A stretch of DNA of 6,360 bases from an uncultured Clostridia bacterium (GTDB lineage Bacteria; Bacillota_A; Clostridia; Oscillospirales; Oscillospiraceae): the NCBI GenBank assembly GCA_946408145.1, contig CAMJQX010000095.1, positions 1 through 6,360 of the forward strand. Reading direction: 5' to 3'. A program made the position numbers and the translations under genes. The notes beneath the pieces are model-generated. The model searched no databases, had not been told where the DNA came from, and saw only the letters and a list, made by a program, of their open reading frames with translations. Each line of letters begins with the position of its first letter. Position 1 is the first letter of the stretch. Below, one piece after another: positions 1-5,949 of the stretch.

Positions 1-779
1 TCGCCGGGCTCTACGGCGCCGGGCAGTTCAACGGCTCCTCCGGCTATGAGGAGGCCGCCGCGCAGGGCTTCGTGGCCGGCGTCAACGCCGCGCTGAAGCT
101 CCGGGGCGAGGCGCCGCTGATCCTGCGCCGCTCGGACGGCTATATCGGCACGCTCATCGACGATCTGGTGACCAAGGGCACCAACGAGCCCTACCGCATG
201 ATGACCTCCCGCAGCGAATACCGGCTGCTGCACCGGCAGGACAACGCCGACGAGCGGCTGAGCGCGATCGGAAACCGCATCGGCCTTGTCAGCGACGAGC
301 GCCTGCGGGCGGTGCGGGAGAAATACGCCGCCGTCGCCGCCGAGCAGCAGCGGCTGGAAGCCTGCCACATCCCGCCCTCCGAGGCGCTCAACGCCCTGCT
401 GGAGGAGCGCGGCACCGCCGCCGTGAGCGGCGGGAGCTCTCTGGCCGACCTGATCCGCCGCCCGCAGCTGAGCTACGAGGACCTCGCCCCCTTCGACCCG
501 GAGCGCCCGACGCTGCCCCGCGCGGTCCGGCAGCAGGCGGAAATCCGCCTGAAATACGAGGGCTACATCAAGCGCCAGCTCAAGCAGGTCGCGGAATTCA
601 CGCGTATGGAGGAGCGGGCGCTGCCCCCCGATCTGGACTATGACGCGGTGCAGGGCCTGCGGCTCGAGGCGCGCGAAAAGCTCAAAAAGATCCGCCCGGC
701 CAGCTTCGGCCAGGCGAGCCGCATCTCCGGGGTCTCCCCCGCGGACATCTCGGTGCTGATGATTTATCTGAGCGCCTAG
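1..779 (+). CDS. mnmG: MnmG (GidA), tRNA U34 5-carboxymethylaminomethyl modification enzyme, C-terminal part
   Basis: The reading frame is open from base 3 to the TAG at 777-779, so 258 C-terminal residues of a protein usually about 620-630 long are present; the start lies outside the window. MnmG is an FAD- and NADH-dependent cytosolic enzyme. With the GTPase MnmE it installs the aminomethyl or carboxymethylaminomethyl group on C5 of wobble uridine in several tRNAs. The visible sequence opens with the family hallmark GQFNGSSGYEEAAAQG, then SDGYIGTLIDDLVTKGTNEP and YRMMTSRSEYRLLHRQDNAD, which are nearly invariant in MnmG. The tail has KYEGYIKRQ and the end motif RPASFGQASRISGVSPADI, which belong to the helical C-terminal domain that contacts MnmE and tRNA. 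The sequence looks intact, with no frameshift. mnmA follows on the same strand, so the two U34-modifying genes are neighbours. Identity is certain from motifs; the FAD-binding N-terminal domain cannot be seen. Confidence 0.97.
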   Translation, partial: AGLYGAGQFNGSSGYEEAAAQGFVAGVNAALKLRGEAPLILRRSDGYIGTLIDDLVTKGTNEPYRMMTSRSEYRLLHRQDNADERLSAIGNRIGLVSDERLRAVREKYAAVAAEQQRLEACHIPPSEALNALLEERGTAAVSGGSSLADLIRRPQLSYEDLAPFDPERPTLPRAVRQQAEIRLKYEGYIKRQLKQVAEFTRMEERALPPDLDYDAVQGLRLEAREKLKKIRPASFGQASRISGVSPADISVLMIYLSA

Positions 780-819
780 GTTTTAGCACCGAGGTCTTAG
801 GAGCAACGTTTTCTCCTAT

Positions 820-847
820 GCGCTAGGCGCTAGGCACTAGGCGCTAA
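820..847. repeat. Four tandem copies of a 7-bp unit (GCGCTAG)
   Basis: Copies are 820-826 GCGCTAG, 827-833 GCGCTAG, 834-840 GCACTAG and 841-847 GCGCTAA. The array lies in the mnmG-mnmA gap and ends 3 nt before the mnmA ribosome binding site (AGGAGG, 850-855). The 8-mer at the mnmG stop (772-779, GCGCCTAG) is the exact reverse complement of CTAGGCGC, which occurs at 823-830 and 837-844, so the RNA could fold back over the stop codon. A second short inverted repeat, TAGGAG (798-803) and CTCCTA (813-818), lies inside that loop. Whether this is a regulatory structure or only a simple-sequence repeat cannot be told from one locus. Confidence 0.85.
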
Positions 848-860
848 CGAGGAGGCTGCT

Positions 861-1853
861 ATGAAGATCGTACTCGGTTTCTCCGGCGGGGTGGACTCCG
901 CCGTATCCGCCTGCCTGCTGCGGCGGGCGGGACATGAGGTGCACGGCCTCTATCTCGACAACGCCGGAGAGCGCGAGCGCGCCGAAGCGATCGGCGGCGC
1001 GGACTTCCTCGGCATCCCGCTGACCGTGCTTGACGTGAAGGCCGAGCTGGAGGAGAAGGTCTGCCGCCCGTTCGCGGAGGCCTATCTCCGCGGCGAGACG
1101 CCGAACCCCTGCGTGCTCTGCAACCCCGCCGTGAAGTTCAAAAGCCTGCTCGCCCTCGCCGACGAGCTCGGCGCGGAGGCCGTCGCCACCGGGCACTATG
1201 CCCGCGCGGAGCACGGCGCGCTCTATAAGGGCATGCCCGCCAACGACCAGAGCTACATGCTCTGCCGCCTCACGCGCCGGCAGGTCTCGCGCCTCGTGCT
1301 GCCGCTGGGCGGCTTTGAAAAGGCGCAGGTGCGGGCGATGGCGGAGGACTTCGGCCTGCCCGCGGCGCACAAGCCGGACAGCATGGAGATCTGCTTCATC
1401 CCCGACAAGGACTATATCGGCTGGCTGGGCCGCCGCACAGCGCTCCCGCCGCCGGGGGATTTTGTCTTTCACGGCGAAGTTGTCGGCCGGCACGAAGGCG
1501 TGCACCGCTATACGGTCGGCCAGCGGCGGCCGGGCCTGCTGGACGGGCGCAAGGTCTACGTCTCCCGCATCGACGCCGCAGAAAACCGCATTGAGCTCGC
1601 CCTCTGGGAGGAGCTGTTCAAAACGGAGATCACGGCGCGGGACTTCAACTGGCTCATCGACGAGCCGGCCGATCCTATCCGCGCCACGGTGCGCGTGCGG
1701 CACACGAAATGGGAAAACCCGCCCTGCACCGCGTGGGTGGAGGACGGGCTGGTGAGGGTCCGCTGCGACGAGCCGGTGCGCGCCCCGGCCGCGGGGCAGT
1801 CCGCCGTGCTGTATGACGGCGACCGCCTCCTCGGCGGCGGCTTCATCGTCTGA
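861..1853 (+). CDS. mnmA: MnmA, tRNA-specific 2-thiouridylase
   Basis: MnmA is a cytosolic enzyme that adenylates C2 of U34 with ATP and replaces the oxygen with sulfur delivered as persulfide, giving s2U34 in tRNA Lys, Glu and Gln. The 330-residue protein starts with the PP-loop ATP motif SGGVDS (8-13). Next come PNPCVLCN (81-88), with Cys87 at the position of the first catalytic cysteine, ATGHYA (109-114) and NDQSYMLCRL (128-137). DSMEICFIPDKDY (173-185) holds Cys178 at the second catalytic position, and YTVGQRRPG (217-225) follows; the rest is the C-terminal beta domain. It is shorter than the usual 355-370 because the stretch after the ATP motif (about residues 33-50) is reduced. Cys84 sits where E. 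coli MnmA has Asp, making a CxxC pair as I recall from other Clostridia. The ATG is supported by AGGAGG at 850-855, 5 nt upstream. No clear promoter is visible in the gap, so cotranscription with mnmG is likely. Confidence 0.95.
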   Translation: MKIVLGFSGGVDSAVSACLLRRAGHEVHGLYLDNAGERERAEAIGGADFLGIPLTVLDVKAELEEKVCRPFAEAYLRGETPNPCVLCNPAVKFKSLLALADELGAEAVATGHYARAEHGALYKGMPANDQSYMLCRLTRRQVSRLVLPLGGFEKAQVRAMAEDFGLPAAHKPDSMEICFIPDKDYIGWLGRRTALPPPGDFVFHGEVVGRHEGVHRYTVGQRRPGLLDGRKVYVSRIDAAENRIELALWEELFKTEITARDFNWLIDEPADPIRATVRVRHTKWENPPCTAWVEDGLVRVRCDEPVRAPAAGQSAVLYDGDRLLGGGFIV

Positions 1854-1891
1854 ACGCAAAAAAGAGCGACAAAGTCGCTCTTTTTTGCGTT
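1853..1891. terminator. Bidirectional intrinsic terminator between convergent genes
   Basis: A perfect 18-bp stem (1853-1870 with 1874-1891) closes on a 3-nt AAA loop. The GC-rich inner stem GAGCGAC/GTCGCTC is flanked by A6 (1858-1863) on the left and T6 (1881-1886) on the right. Either strand therefore reads as a 7-bp hairpin followed by six U and then GCGUU. It overlaps the last base of the mnmA stop codon and ends 9 nt before the last base of the minus-strand PAP2 gene, so it should stop transcription arriving from both sides. Confidence 0.95.
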
Positions 1892-1900
1892 TTTCCCGAT

Positions 1901-2575
1901 TCAGTGCTTGCCCTTGTAGGTGTAGTCCCGCAGGCAGCGCAGGTCGAAGTCCAGCACGAAGGCGCAGAAGGGCTTGTCGTCGTGCTCCTCCAGCAGGCGG
2001 AAGATGAGCTTGGTGATGCCCCAGGCGATGAAAGCCGAGACCGTCCCGATCACGGCGGCGCAGAGCACGTCCGAGGGGTAGTGCGCCATCAGGTAGTTGC
2101 GGGAGAAGGCCATCAGCAGCACCCAGATCACGGTCGGCAGCACCCATTTCCTGCCCCGGCTCAGGCAGAGGGAGACCATGCCCGCGGCCGCGGCGGTCAC
2201 ATGGCCGGAGGGGAAGGAGTAGCCGTCCTCGGCGGGCGCGCCGATAAAGTTCCAGAACTCGCGGTAGAGCGGCACGGTCTGGAAAGGCCTCGGCCGGGCG
2301 ATCATGTCCTTAAGGATGACGTTGGTGATCAGCGCGCCGCAGCAGACGGCGCCGAACATGCACACGCCCGCCTTGCGCGTGCGCGGGAAGAGCATCAGCG
2401 CGACGGCGGCTGCGAAGAAGATCAGGCCCTTCTCCCCCAGCAGGGTGACGAGCTTGCACAGCGGGGTCAGCACGACGCCGAGCGAGACGGCGAGCCTGTG
2501 CATCAGGCTCAGGATCGCTTCGTCATAGGCTGCAAAAATGCTGTTGAGTGAAAGTGCGGCGGCGGTCAGTTCCAT
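1901..2575 (-). CDS. PAP2-superfamily membrane phosphatase
   Basis: This is an integral membrane phosphatase of the PAP2 (type 2 phosphatidic acid phosphatase) superfamily, 224 residues. All three active-site motifs are intact: K-x6-RP as KDMIARPRP (Lys89 to Pro97), PSGH (122-125, with the first catalytic His) and SR-x5-H-x3-D as SRNYLMAHYPSD (Ser158, Arg159, His165, Asp169). About five to six hydrophobic segments surround them, roughly at 20-47, 49-63, 69-86, 125-140, 144-157 and 170-192. A charged, probably cytoplasmic tail of about 30 residues ends the protein. Relatives dephosphorylate lipid substrates such as undecaprenyl pyrophosphate (BcrC type), phosphatidylglycerol phosphate or phosphatidic acid; the sequence alone does not choose among these. 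The ATG at 2573-2575 is preferred because GGAGGGA precedes it by 5 nt. A longer in-frame extension to 2674 would overlap the cotH-like gene by 86 nt. The gene lies 13 nt downstream of that gene and is probably cotranscribed with it. Confidence 0.9.
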   Translation of the reverse strand: MELTAAALSLNSIFAAYDEAILSLMHRLAVSLGVVLTPLCKLVTLLGEKGLIFFAAAVALMLFPRTRKAGVCMFGAVCCGALITNVILKDMIARPRPFQTVPLYREFWNFIGAPAEDGYSFPSGHVTAAAAGMVSLCLSRGRKWVLPTVIWVLLMAFSRNYLMAHYPSDVLCAAVIGTVSAFIAWGITKLIFRLLEEHDDKPFCAFVLDFDLRCLRDYTYKGKH

Positions 2576-2588
2576 TTCGGTCCCTCCA

Positions 2589-4979
2589 TCAGTATCCAAA
2601 ATATTCGGCGCGTTCTGTCGGGCTGATAAAGGCCTCGGCGCAGAAGCGCTCGATGCTGAGCTTTGCCCAGTCATTGTCGATGATAAAATCGCGCAGCAGC
2701 TGCACGTGATCGTACCAGTCCTTCATCGTCTTGTGCCAGCGCGCCCGGTCGCGCGGCGCCTCCGGCTCAAGGAGCGCCACATGCTCGTCGATCTTCTCCA
2801 GGACGTGCTCGTTGGAGAGCACGCCCTGCGTCAGCTCCGCATAGCGGCGCAGGCAGCGGTCCCGGAAATCGGGATTTCGGATGATCCGGTGCAGCAGCAT
2901 GGGCATGTTGCTGTCGCCGTTGAGCAGCATGTAGAAGGCGCAGCCCTTGTAGTAAAAGGCCCAGTCCAGATCGTAGAGCGCGAAGCTCCATTTCCCGCCG
3001 TTTTCCGGCGAGGAGAAGACGCGCAGATTGCCCTGCACGTCGCTGTTGCAGGAGTAGCTCTCGATCAGGAACCAGTCGATCAGGCTGTCGATGTCCACGC
3101 GGTCGCAGATGTACTGGTAGTTCTCCGGCAGGGTCAGATCGTTCTGCATCGCGTAGTTGAGGATGTCGTCATAAAAAGGCGTCCCCGGCACGACGGGCGT
3201 GCGGTAGTTGAGCACGCTCTCCTTGCTCACGCCGGCGTGGGAGGCGTAGTACTGCTTCGTCAGATCCTCCTTGAGGCAGTATATGCCGTAGTATTCCCCG
3301 TCCACGTACAAAACACACCAGCGATTTGCCTGCACGAGCACGTCGCTCGAGCACTCGGCGGCGAGCTCCTGGAAGAGCTCGTTGCGGAAGATGGAGAACT
3401 GGTAATCCTGCCCGGCGCGGATGGCAAGCGAGCTGTAGCGGTCGATGCCGTTGTCGAACACGTCGCAGCGCAGATCGCCCCCGTAGCGGCCCTTGAAGTC
3501 CACGGCCAGGCTCTTCTTTTCCATTTTCAGGCTGGTCCAGCCCGCCATGCGCAGCTCGCAGGCGCGGTTGAAAAGGCAGCCGTCCTCCGTGAACATCGCC
3601 AGATTCGCCCCGGTCCAGCGGCCCTTGTAGCCGTTGATGAACATCCGGTTGAACATGGGGCGGTCGTCCACGGTCAGGCTCAGGACCGGCAGGCTGTGCC
3701 CCTCGTTGACAATGTAGCTGAAGCTCGCGGGCCGGCTCGGAGCCGCTCCCTCCTCCACCGCGATCGCACGCACGACGGCGGTCGCCGACACGGTGACGGG
3801 CCCCTCGTACAGGGGGGACTCCGCGCTCGGCGCGCTGCCGTCCACCGTGTAGTGGATCTCGCCCGCGGCGGCAAGCGCGACCGTGACGCTCTCCACGCCC
3901 TCGTAGACGCCCTCGGCCGTCAGCGCCTCGGGCCGGGCGGAGACGCGGCGGAAGCCCTCTCCGTTCGCCGCGCGCGGGGTCGGCTCGGTGAAATAGAAGA
4001 AGCCCTTTTCCCCCTCCATGCGGCCCATGCTGCCCTCCACGGGCACGTCGTGCAGCCACACATAGTCGGCCAGTGTCCCGTCGGGGGCGAAGAGATACAG
4101 CCGGTCGCTGACCGCGCTGAGAGAAAAGCCCGTGTTGTTCGCCGAGGCTGCGCTGTCCTCGTCGCAGGTGAGCAGCAGCAGCTCTCCGGGCGCGAGGGTC
4201 GAATCCGGGAAGCGCCAGCGCGCCGGCTCCTCAAGGCTGTCGCTCAGGCACCAGCCCGCGAGCGGCAGCGGCTCCTCGGAGGCGTTTCGCAGCTCCACAT
4301 AGTCAAAGCATTTGCCGTTGAAGATCGGCGTGAACTCGTTGGAGACCATGACCTCATCGATGAGCAGGGAGCCTTCCCTTTCCCTGTCGGCGCAGAAGGC
4401 CTCGTAGCCCGCGGCGCTGTTGGGATAGCCGGGCGTCGGCCAGGCGCAGAGCGCAAAGTTCCCGTCCTCGCAGCGGACAAAGGAGCGGTCGCTCTCCTCC
4501 CCCTCGCAGGGCAGGCGATCCTGCACGCTGCCGTCCGGCGCGAAAAGGCACAGCGTATCCTCCTCCGAAAGGGAGAAGCCCAGCTCTTCGCCGCAGGGCA
4601 CGAGCAGCAGCGCCCCCGGCGCGAGCGTGAACTCCGAGAAGGGACGGCGGCCGCCGAACTCCTGATCGGAGAGCGTCCAGCCCGCGAGGGACAGCGTCTC
4701 GTCCGAGATGTTCTCCAGCTCCACCCAGTCGGGGAACTGTCCGTCCACACAGAGCGTGGCGCGGTTTTTCACCATGGCCTCGGAGATCCGCAGCAGGCCG
4801 CTGTAATCCGGGCCGGGCGTCGGTTCCGGCGTCGGCTCCGGGGTCGAAACGGGCACGGAAAGAGCCGGCTCCGTTCTGGGGGCCGGTAGATCGGTCCGCG
4901 GCGAGACGCCGAAGAGGAGCATCAGCCCCCCGAATGCGACGGCCGCCAGCGCAAGCAGGATTTTCCGTGACGTTTTCAT
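2589..4979 (-). CDS. Exported CotH-kinase-family protein with two lamin-tail domains
   Basis: The 796-residue protein starts with a basic N-terminus (MKTSRK) and a hydrophobic segment (about 7-24) without a lipobox Cys, so it is either a cleaved signal peptide or a membrane anchor. A Pro/Thr/Glu linker of repeated TPEP units follows (about 46-58). Next come two lamin-tail (LTD) domains, about 61-183 and 203-338. Both show the pattern of an ISEAM or IDEVM strand, then WVEL or YVEL, then AGWxLSD, then LAPGxLLL. A chitobiase C-terminal-like beta domain (about 350-423, IHYTVDGSAPS) precedes the CotH domain (about 428-780). CotH signatures are RMAGWTSLKMEKKSL, RNELFQEL, YVDGEYYGIYCLKEDL and the probable metal-binding DLDWAF (670-675). 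CotH of B. subtilis is an atypical kinase that phosphorylates spore-coat proteins. LTD-CotH fusions are mostly predicted surface or secreted proteins of unknown substrate, so a spore role is not implied here. The ATG at 4977-4979 has no ribosome binding site; a TTG at 5013-5015 would overlap the -35 box. PAP2 follows in the same unit. Confidence 0.9.
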   Translation of the reverse strand: MKTSRKILLALAAVAFGGLMLLFGVSPRTDLPAPRTEPALSVPVSTPEPTPEPTPGPDYSGLLRISEAMVKNRATLCVDGQFPDWVELENISDETLSLAGWTLSDQEFGGRRPFSEFTLAPGALLLVPCGEELGFSLSEEDTLCLFAPDGSVQDRLPCEGEESDRSFVRCEDGNFALCAWPTPGYPNSAAGYEAFCADREREGSLLIDEVMVSNEFTPIFNGKCFDYVELRNASEEPLPLAGWCLSDSLEEPARWRFPDSTLAPGELLLLTCDEDSAASANNTGFSLSAVSDRLYLFAPDGTLADYVWLHDVPVEGSMGRMEGEKGFFYFTEPTPRAANGEGFRRVSARPEALTAEGVYEGVESVTVALAAAGEIHYTVDGSAPSAESPLYEGPVTVSATAVVRAIAVEEGAAPSRPASFSYIVNEGHSLPVLSLTVDDRPMFNRMFINGYKGRWTGANLAMFTEDGCLFNRACELRMAGWTSLKMEKKSLAVDFKGRYGGDLRCDVFDNGIDRYSSLAIRAGQDYQFSIFRNELFQELAAECSSDVLVQANRWCVLYVDGEYYGIYCLKEDLTKQYYASHAGVSKESVLNYRTPVVPGTPFYDDILNYAMQNDLTLPENYQYICDRVDIDSLIDWFLIESYSCNSDVQGNLRVFSSPENGGKWSFALYDLDWAFYYKGCAFYMLLNGDSNMPMLLHRIIRNPDFRDRCLRRYAELTQGVLSNEHVLEKIDEHVALLEPEAPRDRARWHKTMKDWYDHVQLLRDFIIDNDWAKLSIERFCAEAFISPTERAEYFGY

Positions 4980-4986
4980 GTCCCAT

Positions 4987-5015
4987 ATTCTACCACAGCA
5001 GACCGGCGCTGACAA
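4987..5015 (-). promoter_or_regulatory. Promoter of the cotH-like gene, extended -10, likely leaderless
   Basis: Read on the minus strand, the -35 is TTGTCA (5010-5015) and the -10 is TAGAAT (4987-4992), separated by exactly 17 nt (4993-5009). Each box matches the SigA consensus at five of six bases. The bases just before the -10 are TGTGG, a full TRTGn extended -10 as favoured in Gram-positive bacteria. The -10 ends 7 nt before the ATG of the cotH-like gene, so transcription would begin at the A of the start codon or one base before it. Confidence 0.7.
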
Positions 5016-5025
5016 CCTTTAGATC

Positions 5026-5074
5026 GGTTTTCCGGCGAAGGAGAAAGATTCGGTTGACTAAGCGGCGGAAAACC
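5026..5074. repeat. Perfect 9-bp inverted repeat in the divergent promoter region
   Basis: GGTTTTCCG (5026-5034) and CGGAAAACC (5066-5074) are exact reverse complements separated by 31 nt, with arm centres 40 nt apart. The right arm lies inside the spacer of the holB promoter and the left arm lies between the two -35 boxes. In addition, AGATCGGTT (5021-5029) is nearly repeated as AGATTCGGTT (5046-5055). It could be a pair of operator half-sites for a repressor acting by looping. A chance 9-bp match is possible, so the regulatory reading is only inferred; the repeat itself is seen directly. Confidence 0.5.
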
Positions 5075-5082
5075 TGTAAAAT
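5054..5082 (+). promoter_or_regulatory. SigA-type promoter of holB-yaaT
   Basis: TTGACT (5054-5059) and TAAAAT (5077-5082) are separated by 17 nt (5060-5076) and each matches the consensus at five of six bases. A start near 5089-5090 gives a leader of about 38 nt that contains the holB ribosome binding site GGAGG (5118-5122). The AT-rich stretch around the -10 stands out from the GC-rich surroundings. The promoter shows that holB starts its own transcription unit here. Confidence 0.75.
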
Positions 5083-5127
5083 ATATTGATTGTAAGTATC
5101 CACATCCCGTCAGACCCGGAGGAAAAC

Positions 5128-5949
5128 ATGGCCTTTCGTATCCATGACGCCGCGCGGCTCAGCCACGCCTATATCCTTTCCTCCGCCGACCCGGCGCTGA
5201 GCCGGCAGTACGCGGAGGAGATCGCGGCCGCCGCCGTCTGCCGCGCCGCGTCCGACGTGCCCTGCGGCGTCTGCCGCGCCTGCCGCAAGGCCGCGGCCGG
5301 CGTCCATCCGGACATCATCACGATCCGGCGCACGGAGGACGGCAAGGGCAGGCTCCGGCGGGAGATCACCGTGGATCAGGTGCGCGAAATGGCGGCGGAC
5401 GCGGTGGTGCTGCCCAACGAGAGCGAGCGCAAGGTCTACCTGATCGAGGATGCGGACACGATGAACATCCCGGCCCAGAACGCGGCGCTCAAGCTGCTGG
5501 AGGAGCCGCCCGCGGGCGTGATCTTCCTGCTGTGCGCGGTCAATCCCCGGCAGCTGCTGCCGACGGTGCGCTCCCGCTGCGCGGAGATCGCGGTCAACGG
5601 CGGCGAGGCGCCCGAGGACGAGGAGACACGGAAGCTGGCGGCGGATTTTGTCAAAACCGTCTCCCGCGGCGATGAGGCGGCGCTCTGCCTCTGGTGCGCG
5701 AAGAACGAGAGCGGCGACAACCGCGCGGCCGCGGCCTTTCTCACGAGCGTCTCGCATCTCTGCGCGGAAATGCTCTGCCGCCGGGAGGACGATCTCGGCA
5801 TGTCCCCCGCGGCGATCGCCCGCCTGCGCGCGCTCAGCGAGCGCTGTCTGGCCATGCTGCGGGTGAACGTCGGCGTCAAACATATCTTTGGCCTGCTGTC
5901 GGTGGACGCCGTCGACGGCAGCGGAAATGAGGAAAATCACATTGGTTGA
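5128..5949 (+). CDS. holB: DNA polymerase III delta-prime subunit (clamp loader)
   Basis: HolB is the delta-prime stator of the clamp loader, which with delta and tau/gamma opens the beta clamp on primed DNA. The protein is 273 residues, shorter than the roughly 320-330 usual in the family. It shows HAYIL (13-17), then a zinc-finger set Cys38, Cys46, Cys49 and Cys52. HPDI (60-63), the Walker-B-like strand VYLIEDADTM (103-112), AALKLLEEPP (119-128) and the SRC motif (149-151) follow. The Walker A site is absent: where ATP-binding relatives have GxxGxGKT this protein reads SSADPALSRQ, consistent with a delta-prime that does not bind ATP. The C-terminal collar domain is divergent and compact. 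The ATG at 5128 is chosen for GGAGG 5 nt upstream; an in-frame TTG at 5086 would lie before the predicted transcription start. yaaT follows with a short overlap, the arrangement seen in many Firmicutes. DnaX is a less likely identity because the P-loop is lacking. Confidence 0.92.
   Translation: MAFRIHDAARLSHAYILSSADPALSRQYAEEIAAAAVCRAASDVPCGVCRACRKAAAGVHPDIITIRRTEDGKGRLRREITVDQVREMAADAVVLPNESERKVYLIEDADTMNIPAQNAALKLLEEPPAGVIFLLCAVNPRQLLPTVRSRCAEIAVNGGEAPEDEETRKLAADFVKTVSRGDEAALCLWCAKNESGDNRAAAAFLTSVSHLCAEMLCRREDDLGMSPAAIARLRALSERCLAMLRVNVGVKHIFGLLSVDAVDGSGNEENHIG

Noticed and set aside
820..847. CRISPR array or transposon end at the short tandem repeat
   Set aside because: The units are 7 bp with no spacers, and there is no transposase, long inverted repeat or cas gene nearby.
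837..2147. A 436-codon minus-strand frame opposite mnmA that continues into the PAP2 gene region
   Set aside because: It crosses the bidirectional terminator, overlaps two genes with full family motifs and has shadow-type composition.
2576..2674. Extension of the PAP2 gene to an upstream start at 2674
   Set aside because: The added 33 residues are polar and unrelated to the family and overlap the end of the CotH-family gene. ATG at 2575 has GGAGGGA at the right distance.
2538..4889. A 783-codon open frame on the + strand opposite the CotH-family gene
   Set aside because: It is an antisense shadow of a GC-rich gene: low complexity rich in Ala, Arg, Val and His, no recognisable domain, and no proper initiation region. 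The minus-strand frame has clear LTD and CotH motifs.
4980..5015. TTG start at 5013-5015 for the CotH-family protein
   Set aside because: It lies in the predicted -35 box, has no ribosome binding site, and would put a polar, Cys-containing stretch ahead of a normal export signal.
5086..5127. TTG start at 5086 for holB
   Set aside because: It precedes the predicted transcription start and lacks a ribosome binding site, while ATG 5128 has GGAGG and gives the expected family N-terminus.
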